NCBI GenBank assembly: GCA_964425135.1
Contig: CAYRKW010000045.1
Location: forward strand, 1-26,745
Source: CAYLLD01 sp964425135
GTDB taxonomy: Bacteria > Pseudomonadota > Alphaproteobacteria > Rhodobacterales > Rhodobacteraceae
DNA: 26,745 nucleotides
Direction: 5' to 3'
In this document: in pieces, positions 9,361 to 17,285 of the stretch
Numbering within the stretch: the first letter of the stretch is position 1
How the letters are laid out: the number at the start of each line of letters is the position of its first letter
Position numbers and translations under genes: made by a program
The notes under the pieces: generated by a model
Databases searched by the model: none
What the model was told of the DNA's origin: nothing
What the model saw: the letters and a program-made list of their open reading frames with translations, nothing else

Positions 9361-10572
9361 ATGACAGACCAACGACTGCCCGTCACCGTCCTTTCAGGTT
9401 TCCTGGGAGCCGGAAAAACCACACTTCTCAATCGGGTACTGAATAACCGCGAAGGCCGCCGAGTTGCGGTCATCGTCAATGACATGTCCGAAGTGAACAT
9501 CGATGCTGATCTCGTGCGGGCAGACACGGAGCTGAGCCGGACGGATGAGACGCTCGTGGAGATGTCGAACGGCTGCATCTGCTGCACCCTTCGCGATGAC
9601 CTGCTGGAGGAGGTGCGTCGGCTCGCAGCGGAAGGCCGCTTCGATTATCTGCTGATCGAGTCGACCGGGATTTCAGAGCCGCTTCCTGTTGCGGCAACGT
9701 TCGATTTCAGGGACGAGTTCGGCGACAGCCTGTCGGACGTATCCCGGCTCGACACGATGGTGACCGTGGTCGATGCGGTGAACTTGCTGAACGACTTTTC
9801 CAGCCACGACTTCCTCAAGGATCGTGGCGAGACTCTTGGCGAAGAGGATGATCGGACGCTTGTCAATCTGCTGGTCGAGCAGATCGAATTCGCCGATGTG
9901 GTCATTTTGAACAAAGTTACGGATGCAGGGCCAGAGCGGACGGACGCCGCGCGCAAGATCATCCGAAGCCTAAACGCCGATGCCAAGATTATCGAGACGG
10001 ACCATTCTGACATTGCTGCCGAGGCGATCCTAGATACCGGCATGTTCGACTTCGATAAGGCCCACGAGCATCCGATGTGGGCCAAGGAGCTCTATGGCTT
10101 CGCCGATCACACGCCGGAAACCGAGGAATATGGCGTGGCCTCCTTTGTCTACCGCGCGCGGCTGCCGTTCGTTCCAGAGAAAATCCTGAGCGTTCTGAAC
10201 GGTGATCTGCCGGGTGTGATCCGTGCCAAGGGGCATGTCTGGATTTCCACCCGGCCCGGTTGGGTGACCGAATTCTCGCTCGCCGGCGCCTTGTCGAGCG
10301 TCAAGCCGCTTGGAACCTGGTGGGCGTCTGTGCCGAAGGAGAGTTGGCCCGTTGATGAAAGCGCGCGCAATTACATGCAGCAGCACTGGCAAGTGCCGTG
10401 GGGGGACCGGCGTCAGGAAATCGTGTTCATTGGGGCGGGCATCGATTGGCCAGCGCTAAAGGCGCGGCTGGATGCCTGTTTAGTCCCCGCAACGGCGACA
10501 AGTGGTCCAGATGATCTGCCCGATTATCCGGATCCGTTCCCAGCTTGGCGGCGGCAAGAGGAAGCGGCATGA
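9361..10572 (+). CDS. COG0523 (CobW/ZigA-like) GTPase, probable zinc metallochaperone
   Basis: 403 residues. Proteins of this G3E GTPase family use GTP to deliver metal, often zinc under zinc starvation, to client enzymes in the cytosol. Walker A GFLGAGKT is at residues 13-20, the family-defining metal site CICC at 72-75, and an ESTGISEP switch near 98. The guanine-specificity motif reads NKVT rather than NKxD, with an Asp just after. The C-terminal CobW domain includes the GHVWISTRPG region. The ATG at 9361 is chosen because GGAG lies 8 bp upstream; an in-frame TTG at 9349 overlaps that site. It is the first gene of the plus-strand operon and overlaps the next gene by ATGA. The family includes cobalt and nickel chaperones, so zinc is inferred from the DUF1826 neighbour and the upstream palindrome. 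Confidence 0.9.
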   Translation: MTDQRLPVTVLSGFLGAGKTTLLNRVLNNREGRRVAVIVNDMSEVNIDADLVRADTELSRTDETLVEMSNGCICCTLRDDLLEEVRRLAAEGRFDYLLIESTGISEPLPVAATFDFRDEFGDSLSDVSRLDTMVTVVDAVNLLNDFSSHDFLKDRGETLGEEDDRTLVNLLVEQIEFADVVILNKVTDAGPERTDAARKIIRSLNADAKIIETDHSDIAAEAILDTGMFDFDKAHEHPMWAKELYGFADHTPETEEYGVASFVYRARLPFVPEKILSVLNGDLPGVIRAKGHVWISTRPGWVTEFSLAGALSSVKPLGTWWASVPKESWPVDESARNYMQQHWQVPWGDRRQEIVFIGAGIDWPALKARLDACLVPATATSGPDDLPDYPDPFPAWRRQEEAA

Positions 10573-11204
10573 CGTTGGCGCGTGCCCTGGTCCGGAACGC
10601 AGCAATCGGTGTCGCGGTTGCGGACAAGCCGGAAGACCTCAAGACATTTCTTCAGCCCGGTTGCGCCGCTGCGATCTGGCGCAGGCAACCCGAGCCTGCG
10701 TTTCAGAAATGGATCGACACTCTCGATCCATCCTTATTGCCGCAGGGACGGATCGTCTTGCGTCCAAATGCCGTCCCATCTGCGGTAACAGCGCTTTGCG
10801 ATGTGGCGGAAACACCAGACTGCGACGAACGCGATCAATTCATCGGTGATGTCAGCGCTATGGCCGAAATCTTCGCCGAATTGATGAAGGCACCCTATCT
10901 GCGGCTGCGTCTTCAGGCGGTCACAACGAATGCCTGTCGCAAGTTCCATATCGACGCGATCACTTCGCGGCTTGTATGCACCTATCGTGGCCAAGGCACT
11001 CAATATGGGATCTCGACTGACGGCGAAGACCCCAAGCGGGTCTTTTCGGTTGCAACGGGTGCGCCGATCCTTCTGCGTGGCACACTTTGGTCCGAAAAAC
11101 CGGCCTCAGGTCTGCTCCATCGCTCGCCACCCATTGAAGGGACAGGTGAGACGCGCCTCGTTCTCGTGCTGGATGCGGTGGAGCGCCCGGAGGACGAGAT
11201 TTGA
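10569..11204 (+). CDS. DUF1826 domain protein
   Basis: 211 residues with no known function. The family is often found beside COG0523 GTPases, as here, where its ATG overlaps the GTPase stop codon (ATGA). The conserved part contains KFHID (His127, Asp129), the segment TSRLVCTYRGQGTQY, and LLHRSPP (His184) followed by Arg196 in a hydrophobic strand. This H-x-D ... H ... R order recalls Fe(II)/2-oxoglutarate oxygenases and could equally be another metal site; that is inference from spacing only. No signal peptide or membrane segment is seen, so it should be cytosolic. Translational coupling suggests it works with the GTPase, for example as client or partner in metal limitation. Confidence 0.85.
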   Translation: MTLARALVRNAAIGVAVADKPEDLKTFLQPGCAAAIWRRQPEPAFQKWIDTLDPSLLPQGRIVLRPNAVPSAVTALCDVAETPDCDERDQFIGDVSAMAEIFAELMKAPYLRLRLQAVTTNACRKFHIDAITSRLVCTYRGQGTQYGISTDGEDPKRVFSVATGAPILLRGTLWSEKPASGLLHRSPPIEGTGETRLVLVLDAVERPEDEI

Positions 11205-11473
11205 CCCGCAACCTCGGATCGACATCGCTCAAACGCAAGCGGCGGGCGGCCAACCCGATGCGTAGCTACGATGCATTGCCTGCGCCATTGCGAAATTGGT
11301 TGGCGCAAGCATGCCTGCCTTGGTCGCCCACGTCAGCGCGTCGTGTCTGGAATCGTGCCTGTGCGAAAGGGCTGAGCCATGAGGACGCGCTATCCGTTCT
11401 GTCACAAGTAGAAGCCCGCACTCTCGCGCGAGACCGCTTCTCAATTCCCAACAACCTGAAAACGAACATCTGA
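11201..11473 (+). CDS. DUF6525 family small protein
   Basis: 90 residues, starting with a TTG that overlaps the stop of the DUF1826 gene (TTGA). The N terminus RNLGSTSLKRKRRA is strongly basic, followed by the pattern PMRSYDALPAPLRNWLAQA and PWSPTSARRVWNRA, then a helical LSHEDALSVLSQVEARTLARD. This matches my memory of the DUF6525 family of Rhodobacterales, whose function is unknown. The basic, helical nature could suit nucleic-acid or protein binding, but nothing here proves that. Its position between DUF1826 and the importer genes puts it in the same transcript. Confidence 0.8.
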   Translation: MTRNLGSTSLKRKRRAANPMRSYDALPAPLRNWLAQACLPWSPTSARRVWNRACAKGLSHEDALSVLSQVEARTLARDRFSIPNNLKTNI

Positions 11474-11483
11474 AGGAACCTCT

Positions 11484-13007
11484 ATGTCATTTCTCACCCG
11501 CATGACCGCTGCCGCTTTGATTGCGCTTGGCACCGCGGTGCCTGCCGCAGCGCAGGACGATACACTTACCATTTCGGTCGCATTCGGCCCCACGGCCGAG
11601 GTGCCTGACCCGCGCACAGGCTACAACGGCTGGATGTCAAACCAGACCGGCGTGACGGAAACGCTCATGGGCATCGATTACGATCTGAACCTCTACCCGC
11701 GTTTGGCACAGAGCATTGATCAAACGGCACCAACGACCTGGCGCGTGACCTTGCGCGATAATTTGATGTTCCATGATGGTTCCCCGGTGACCGCGCAGGC
11801 TGTCATTGATGCAATTGCGCCGATTTCGGACGAGAACGATCCGGCGTTCAACAAGCGCATCGCGGGCGTTCTGGATCTGGCGGGCATGTCTGCGGATGGT
11901 GAGCGTGTTGTGGTTTTTGAAACCAACAGACCAAATGCAGCCTTCCAGTGGAGCCTGTCCGATCCTGGCGTCGCCATTCTCGGCGCGCCGTCAGATGCGT
12001 TCCCAATTAACGCAACCGGTCCCTACATCTTCCGTGAGGCTGTGCCGGAGCAGCTTTACCGCGTTGAAGCAAACGCAGACTATCGCATGGGTGAGCCTGG
12101 CTTTGACGATGTGCGGGTTGTCGCCACACCTGATCCGGCAACAGCCTCACTGGCCTTTGAAGCCGGTGATGTGGATATGGTGATCAACTATCCCGAAACC
12201 GATTTTGCACGCATCCAAGAAACGGGTGCGCAGGGCTTCACGGCACCAACCGCACGGCTTTATTTCTATTCGATGAACACGACGTCGGGCCCGCTGGCGA
12301 ACCCGCTTATCCGGCAGGCGGTATCTTTGGCGATTGACCGGGATGGCATTGTCGAGGCCGTTCTTTCCGGCGTCGGCGGTGTGCCTGCCGGAACCATTTA
12401 TCCCGCGGGCAAAAGCTGGGCAGCCGACATCGCGCCGACCTATGATCCGGCACGGGCGGAGGAGCTGCTGGCCGAGGCCGGAGCCGTCAAGCAGGGCGGG
12501 ACGTGGATGCTCGATGGCGCACCGCTTGAGATCGAGATCCTGACCTATTCCTCTCGCGCGGCGTTGCCTCCGACGGCCGAAATCACGCAGGCCTTTCTGC
12601 AACAAATTGGCATCACAGCATCCGTGCAGGTTGGTGAATATGGTGCCAGCAACGACGCGCTCAAAGCGGGCGACGGCGACATGTTCCTGCAAGCATGGGT
12701 GATGTTGCCGCAGGGTGACCCCGGTTCGATCCTCGGCTTTCTATTGGCCAGTGACGGTGGTTCAAACGCGGGGAACTACGCCAATCCGGCGATGGACGCC
12801 CTTCTGGTCGAAGGCCAAACTACGTTTGAACAAGCCGAGCGTGAGCGGATTTACGATGAGGTTCAGCAGATCATTGCCACGGACGTCCCGCTTATCCCCG
12901 TCTTCCACGTTAGCCAGGCCGTTGTTGCGCGTGCCGGTCTGACTGGTTACAAGGTCCACCCGACCGAGACCTACTGGATTACCCACGAGACGCGCTTCGC
13001 TGAATGA
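11484..13007 (+). CDS. ABC importer substrate-binding protein, peptide/nickel/metallophore type (SBP family 5)
   Basis: 507 residues, with a Sec signal peptide (hydrophobic MTAAALIALGTAVPAAA, likely cleaved after Ala23) and a periplasmic family-5 solute-binding fold. Family features are the early TETLMGIDYDLNLYPRLAQS, a WRVTLRDNLMFHDGSPVTA segment, PLIRQAVSLAIDRDGIV, and the C-terminal VPLIPVFHVSQAVV. A good Shine-Dalgarno (GAAGGA) precedes ATG 11484. The family binds di/oligopeptides, nickel chelates or opine metallophores (NikA, CntA, DppA). The sequence alone does not settle which, but the preceding metal-chaperone genes favour a metal-chelate ligand. Its stop overlaps the next gene (ATGA). 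Confidence 0.88.
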   Translation: MSFLTRMTAAALIALGTAVPAAAQDDTLTISVAFGPTAEVPDPRTGYNGWMSNQTGVTETLMGIDYDLNLYPRLAQSIDQTAPTTWRVTLRDNLMFHDGSPVTAQAVIDAIAPISDENDPAFNKRIAGVLDLAGMSADGERVVVFETNRPNAAFQWSLSDPGVAILGAPSDAFPINATGPYIFREAVPEQLYRVEANADYRMGEPGFDDVRVVATPDPATASLAFEAGDVDMVINYPETDFARIQETGAQGFTAPTARLYFYSMNTTSGPLANPLIRQAVSLAIDRDGIVEAVLSGVGGVPAGTIYPAGKSWAADIAPTYDPARAEELLAEAGAVKQGGTWMLDGAPLEIEILTYSSRAALPPTAEITQAFLQQIGITASVQVGEYGASNDALKAGDGDMFLQAWVMLPQGDPGSILGFLLASDGGSNAGNYANPAMDALLVEGQTTFEQAERERIYDEVQQIIATDVPLIPVFHVSQAVVARAGLTGYKVHPTETYWITHETRFAE

Positions 13008-13687
13008 CGATTAAAGTCCAAGGCCTGAGTGCAGAGCGCTCGGGCCAGATCATACTTCATCCCACAAATGTGGACTTCAAGCCCGGCGAACGCGTCGGGC
13101 TTGTTGGTGCTTCAGGGTCTGGCAAGTCGACCTTTGGGCATGAACTGGTGGATGCGTTGCGGGCGCAAGGGGCCAGCGTTTCCCATGTGCCGCAAAGCCC
13201 GGATGAAGCGCTCGACCCACTTCGGTCGATGGCGTTCCATTGGCGTGAGGCTGAGCGGGCTCTGGCGCTTGCCCCGGACGACGCGCGCCGAGAGGTGCTG
13301 TTCAAAGCTCTCCGGATTGAAAAGGGTGATCTGCGCAAACGTCCCTGGGGCTGGAGCCGAGGGATGCAGCAGCGGTTTGTGATCGCCATGGCATTGATCG
13401 GCACGCCTGATCTGTTGGTGATGGACGAGCCTACGTCCGCGCTTGACCCGGTGGTCGCGGCGGGAACAATGGATCTTCTCGAAGACTATCTGAAAGATCG
13501 GCAAACCGCGCTCCTGCTGATCACGCACGATCTGGGGCTTGCCGCACGCCGGGTCGCGCGATTGATGGTGATGGATGCCGGGCGCATTGTGGAGGATGCA
13601 TCGACCGAAGCGTTTCTCGCATCACCGAAAACACGAGCCGCCAAGGCCCTTTGCGCCCATCGGAATTGGCTGGAGCTGCCATGCTGA
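13004..13687 (+). CDS. ABC importer ATPase, DppD/NikD/CntD type
   Basis: 227 residues, short compared with the usual 250-330 of DppD-like subunits and lacking the C-terminal oligopeptide/dipeptide extension. Walker A GASGSGKS is at 35-42, Q-loop HVPQSPDEALDPLR near 61-74, Walker B LLVMDE at 137-142 and the H-loop ITHD near 170. The signature is WSRGMQQR (117-124) rather than LSGGQxQR, so the second glycine is arginine. It is coupled to the binding protein (ATGA overlap) and to the second ATPase, with which it should form the heterodimer powering import at the inner membrane. Confidence 0.88.
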   Translation: MTIKVQGLSAERSGQIILHPTNVDFKPGERVGLVGASGSGKSTFGHELVDALRAQGASVSHVPQSPDEALDPLRSMAFHWREAERALALAPDDARREVLFKALRIEKGDLRKRPWGWSRGMQQRFVIAMALIGTPDLLVMDEPTSALDPVVAAGTMDLLEDYLKDRQTALLLITHDLGLAARRVARLMVMDAGRIVEDASTEAFLASPKTRAAKALCAHRNWLELPC

Positions 13688-14406
13688 TGGTAGACAACAT
13701 CTCTGTGCGGCGTGGCGCTTTGACGACGCTCCAAGAGGTCTCGCTCTCACTCAAACCGGGGTGCACGCTGGCGGTGGTGGGCGAAAGCGGCGCGGGCAAG
13801 TCCACCCTCATCAACGCAATCCTTGGGCTGGTCCATTGCTCAGCGGGCAGAATGTCGTGGAACGGCGCACCGGTCTCGCAGTGCCGCCCTGCGCTTGTCA
13901 TGCAGGAACCACGCGCGGCCTTTAATCCGCGCCTGTCGCTCCGTCGCTCTGTCATGGAACCTGTTGTGGCCCAAAACCTGACTGCGGACCCAGAGCGGTT
14001 GGCAACACTGTGCCGCGCTCTGGAAATTTCACCCGAACTTCTGGACCGGCGTCCCGATCAGGTGTCGATCGGGCAGGCACAGCGCATGGGCATCCTTCGC
14101 GCGCTTATCGCTGTCCCCCCACTGGTGCTGTTTGATGAACCACTCTCCGCGCTGGATGCAGTAACGCAGAAACACACCGCGCGTCTGATCGCCGACATGC
14201 AACAGAAGGAAGGGTTTGCTGCGCTGATCGTGACACATGATCTAGGATATGCCGCCGCCTTCGCGGATGAGATTGCTGTGTTGCGGGCGGGGCGGATCGA
14301 AGAGTTAGCGATCGCGCAAACCTTTGTCGAAGCGCCGCAAACCGACTATGGGCGCACGCTCCGCGATGCCGCCTTCGCCCTTGGTGCATTGGAGCGTGTC
14401 GCGTGA
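13681..14406 (+). CDS. ABC importer ATPase, DppF/NikE/CntF type
   Basis: 241 residues from ATG 13681; a second ATG at 13687 sits exactly on the TGA of the first ATPase gene and is also possible. Walker A GESGAGKS is at 34-41, Q-loop MQEPRAAFNPRLS near 74-86 (typical DppF form), Walker B LVLFDEPLSALD near 148-159, H-loop IVTHD. The signature reads VSIGQAQR (128-135), again departing from LSGGQ by losing one glycine. It overlaps its neighbours at both ends, so translation of the set is coupled. It lacks the long C-terminal extension of dipeptide importers, as the partner ATPase does, which fits nickel or metallophore importers. Confidence 0.88.
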   Translation: MLMVDNISVRRGALTTLQEVSLSLKPGCTLAVVGESGAGKSTLINAILGLVHCSAGRMSWNGAPVSQCRPALVMQEPRAAFNPRLSLRRSVMEPVVAQNLTADPERLATLCRALEISPELLDRRPDQVSIGQAQRMGILRALIAVPPLVLFDEPLSALDAVTQKHTARLIADMQQKEGFAALIVTHDLGYAAAFADEIAVLRAGRIEELAIAQTFVEAPQTDYGRTLRDAAFALGALERVA

Positions 14407-15341
14407 TTGCCGTCTTTTCCGGGCTTTTGCTGCGCGCCTTGGTCGTTCTCACCGGTGCGGCTTTGGCGACATTCGCTCTATTGTGGCACGCACCCGGCGA
14501 TCCTGCTTTGGCGATTGCAGAAGCGCGCTATGGCCAGAACGTATCCAAAGAGGTTTTGGATTTCATTCGGTCTGAGGCCGGGTTTGACGACGGGTTTTGG
14601 ACAGCGTTTTGGGCCTGGCTCGCCCCACTATTGCAGGGTGATTTCGGGCAGTCTTCCGTCAACGGGCGGGACGTCTGGCCCGATCTTGTAACGGCCATGT
14701 CCTACACCTTCCCGCTTGCGATCGTCAGCTTGGCACTCGGCTTGGCCGTCTCCATGCCACTTGCCCTGATCGCGACACGCAGACCCGGCAGTTGGTTGGA
14801 TCGCGGAGCCGTTGCGCTTGCCTCGGTCGGCGTTGCCATCCCGGCGTTTTGGCTTGGGCTGCTGTTGATCCTGCTTTTCGCGGTGCAACTCGGCTGGCTG
14901 CCCGCAATGGGGGCCGAAACAGCCACGCACGGCATCTTGCCCGCAATGACGCTGGGGTTTGGTATTGCGGCTTCGCTGACGCGCATTATCCGCTCGGGCA
15001 TTCTTGAGGCACGCGGACAGCCTTTTCTGCCGGCGTTCACCAGACGGGGCGTTGCGCGCCACGATATTGCCCGCGATCACGTTGCCCCCCACGCCGCCGT
15101 ACCTGTCGTCACCGTGCTCGGTCTGGAACTTGCCTTCTTGCTGGAAGGCCTTGTCGTGGTCGAAGTGATCTTTGCGCGACCCGGTCTCGGAAGCTTTCTT
15201 GTAAACGCCATCTTTGCGCGCGATTTCCCAAAAGTGCAGGCGGTCGTCATACTCGCCGCTGTCATATTCGTGGTGGTGAACCTTGCCATCGACCTGATCT
15301 ATCGCAGCCTTGATCCCAGATTGAGTGGGCGCGATGCGTAG
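14403..15341 (+). CDS. ABC importer permease, DppB/NikB type
   Basis: 312 residues from a GTG that overlaps the ATPase stop (GTGA). The N-terminal membrane helix (LLLRALVVLTGAALATFALL) leads into HAPGDP, the family hallmark. A periplasmic loop follows, then about five further membrane segments. The cytoplasmic EAA-type coupling loop is FTRRGVARHDIARDHVAPHA, followed by PVVTVLGLELAFLLEG, typical for the B subunits of this importer class. It pairs with the next permease to form the inner-membrane channel. Confidence 0.88.
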   Translation: MIAVFSGLLLRALVVLTGAALATFALLWHAPGDPALAIAEARYGQNVSKEVLDFIRSEAGFDDGFWTAFWAWLAPLLQGDFGQSSVNGRDVWPDLVTAMSYTFPLAIVSLALGLAVSMPLALIATRRPGSWLDRGAVALASVGVAIPAFWLGLLLILLFAVQLGWLPAMGAETATHGILPAMTLGFGIAASLTRIIRSGILEARGQPFLPAFTRRGVARHDIARDHVAPHAAVPVVTVLGLELAFLLEGLVVVEVIFARPGLGSFLVNAIFARDFPKVQAVVILAAVIFVVVNLAIDLIYRSLDPRLSGRDA

Positions 15342-16128
15342 CGTCTGTGTTTTGGTTACGGTGTGCGCGCTGATTGCGATATTCGGCCCCATGCTTGCAC
15401 CTCATGATCCGACAGCCATCAACATTCCGAACCGGCTTAGACCGCCGGGTGGGGAATGGCTTTTTGGCACGGATGCCCTTGGGCGTGACATCCTCTCTCG
15501 GCTTCTGCACGGCGCGCGCTGGTCGCTTGGGCTGGCTTTTGTCGTATCGCTGCTAGGACTGATCATCGGAACAACCATCGGTCTGATCGCGGCTCAGGGT
15601 GGTCGTTTGGCCGATTGGATTGCCATGCGCGCAACGGACACGTTTCTCGCTTTTCCCGAGCTTATCGCGGCGGTGGTCATTGCGGGTGTTCTTGGGGCAA
15701 GCACAGGCTCGCTCATCTTCGCTCTCACCGTGACAGGTTGGATGCGTTATGCCCGCGTGGCCCGCGGCATTGGTCTGTCTGTCAGCAACAGGGGATACGT
15801 CGTGCAAGCGCGACTTGCCGGCCTTTCGCCACTTGCGATTGCGCGCTGGCATTATCTGCCGTCGCTGCTGCCATCGCTGATCGTCGTCTGGACCGGAATG
15901 CTTGCTAGGGCGATCTTGGGTATTTCGACACTTGGGTTTTTAGGGTTCGGTGTTCAGCCCCCTATGCCGGAGTGGGGAACGATGCTTCTGGATGCGCGGA
16001 TTCACATGCGCTCTACCCCGCTGCAAATGATCTGGCCCGGGCTTTGTGTTGTGGTGTCGGTTCTTGCGATCAATCTAACTGGCGATGCCCTGCGGGATGC
16101 GCTCGCTAAGCAGGATGCAAAGACGTGA
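15334..16128 (+). CDS. ABC importer permease, DppC/NikC type
   Basis: 264 residues. ATG 15334 overlaps the end of the first permease gene by 8 bp; an upstream GTG at 15325 is possible. Family marks are LAPHDPT, the block LFGTDALGRDILSRLLHGAR that is diagnostic of C subunits, a LIALT-type helix series, and the coupling loop VVQARLAGLSPLAIARWHYLPSL. The C-terminal GFGVQPPMPEWGTMLLDAR is also highly conserved in this family. It completes the five-gene importer. Its stop overlaps the GTG of the EamA gene, so the exporter belongs to the same operon. Confidence 0.88.
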   Translation: MRSVCVLVTVCALIAIFGPMLAPHDPTAINIPNRLRPPGGEWLFGTDALGRDILSRLLHGARWSLGLAFVVSLLGLIIGTTIGLIAAQGGRLADWIAMRATDTFLAFPELIAAVVIAGVLGASTGSLIFALTVTGWMRYARVARGIGLSVSNRGYVVQARLAGLSPLAIARWHYLPSLLPSLIVVWTGMLARAILGISTLGFLGFGVQPPMPEWGTMLLDARIHMRSTPLQMIWPGLCVVVSVLAINLTGDALRDALAKQDAKT

Positions 16129-17012
16129 CACGGCCTGACAATCCATCGCTCGGGATCGCGCTGCGCATCCTGTCGGGCATATTGTTCACTGGCATGGTCG
16201 TTTGCGTGAAAGCCCTAAGCGATGCCGTACCGCTTGGTCAGATCGTGTTCTTCCGGTCATTCTTTGCCCTGATACCATTGGTGATCTTTCTGATGGTGCG
16301 CCACGAATTTCCCGGCGGTCTTCGTACCACACGCCCCCTTGGTCATCTGGTACGCTCCTTCTTTGGGGCAGTGGCGATGTTTACGTCGTTCGCCTCAGTT
16401 GCGCTTCTGCCATTGGCCGAGGCCGTCCTGCTCGCCCAACTTGCGCCGGTGCTGACAGCTATCACCGCAGTCGTGGTCCTGTCCGAACGGCTCACGAGAT
16501 GGCGCGCGCTGGGGCTCGCCTTCGGGCTGGCGGGTATTTTGGTCCTGGTCTGGCCTGATATTGGAGGCGGCACGGTGGATGCGCGCCGGTTGATCGGGAT
16601 CGGCCTTGGGTTTTTGACGGCGCTCCTGACAGCCTTCGCCCTCATTATGGTTCGCAGCCTGACACGGACAGAAAGCCCCGGCGCCATCGCCTTTTATTTC
16701 GTGGTGGCTTCCATGGCCGGAGGAATACTGACGCTGCCATGGGGCTGGGCATTCCCAGGCGCGCAAACGGTTCTGTTGTTGGTGCTCGCGGGCCTCTTCG
16801 GTGGTTTCGCGCATATCGCGATGACGCTATCGTTCAGCTTTACCGAGGCCTCCCGGCTTGCGCCGTTCGAGTATGTCGCGCTTCTTTGGCCGGTTCTGGC
16901 GGATTTGCTCATCTTCGGTCTGCCACTGGGAACGAGTTTTCTGTTCGCGCTGCCGCTCGTATTGATAGGTGCTACGGTTGCGGCTTTCGAAAAGAAACAG
17001 ACGACGTCATGA
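16125..17012 (+). CDS. EamA/DMT-superfamily transporter, possible metallophore or metabolite exporter
   Basis: 295 residues beginning with GTG inside the stop codon of the preceding permease (GTGA). It is hydrophobic throughout, with about ten predicted membrane helices in two EamA halves. The first contains FFRSFFALIP and LAEAVLLAQLAPVLTAI; the second contains FTEASRLAPFEYVALLWPVLAD, which is typical. DMT proteins export amino acids, nucleosides or metallophores, and some are riboflavin importers. In pseudopaline systems an EamA protein (CntI) exports the metallophore re-imported by other machinery, so coupling to a Cnt/Nik-type importer is suggestive. No synthase gene is nearby, so substrate and direction are inference. 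Confidence 0.82.
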   Translation: MTRPDNPSLGIALRILSGILFTGMVVCVKALSDAVPLGQIVFFRSFFALIPLVIFLMVRHEFPGGLRTTRPLGHLVRSFFGAVAMFTSFASVALLPLAEAVLLAQLAPVLTAITAVVVLSERLTRWRALGLAFGLAGILVLVWPDIGGGTVDARRLIGIGLGFLTALLTAFALIMVRSLTRTESPGAIAFYFVVASMAGGILTLPWGWAFPGAQTVLLLVLAGLFGGFAHIAMTLSFSFTEASRLAPFEYVALLWPVLADLLIFGLPLGTSFLFALPLVLIGATVAAFEKKQTTS

Positions 17013-17176
17013 ATTGCGCGGTGAAAGGCATTGAAGCCGTTCGCATGATCAAAAGGGCCACGTTTACGACCCGCCAGACGGTGTCACGGGCGAAATCCGT
17101 CTTCTAAATGACATGTTCGGCCTTGCCGTATAATCGGCGTTCAAAGGCGACTGATCTTTGCGATCTCAGAAAATTA

Positions 17177-17214
17177 ATGCAACGATCCCGGTGAGAATAC
17201 CGGTGATCGTGCAT
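17177..17214 (-). terminator. Long hairpin, probable terminator of the MsbA-like gene
   Basis: The arms are ACGATC-CCGGT and ACCGG-GATCGT around a 6-base loop (GAGAAT). They extend by ATGC/GCAT past one unpaired base on each arm, making a 15-bp stem. Read on the minus strand, the hairpin lies about 70 bp after the exporter stop codon and is followed by TAATTTTC, a short T-rich tail. It also lies beyond the end of the plus-strand operon and could stop transcription from both sides, although the plus-strand side has no T tract. Confidence 0.5.
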
Positions 17215-17285
17215 GACCTATCCCTCATCCCTCGTTCAATGCCAGCGAGCGCAGTCGCTGTCTCGTTTCTGGGCGAGATGAGGTG

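Noticed and set aside
15001..15120. Possible double frameshift in the first permease around its coupling loop
   Set aside because: The segment reads unusually (RGQPFLPAFTRRGVARHD), but the frame is continuous, and a RAFxxRGV-type loop followed by HVAPHAAVPVVT fits the family; other frames are worse.
17076..17102. Terminator of the metal operon (AGACGG ... CCGTCT)
   Set aside because: Only 6 bp of stem around a 15-base loop and no T tract; too weak to call.
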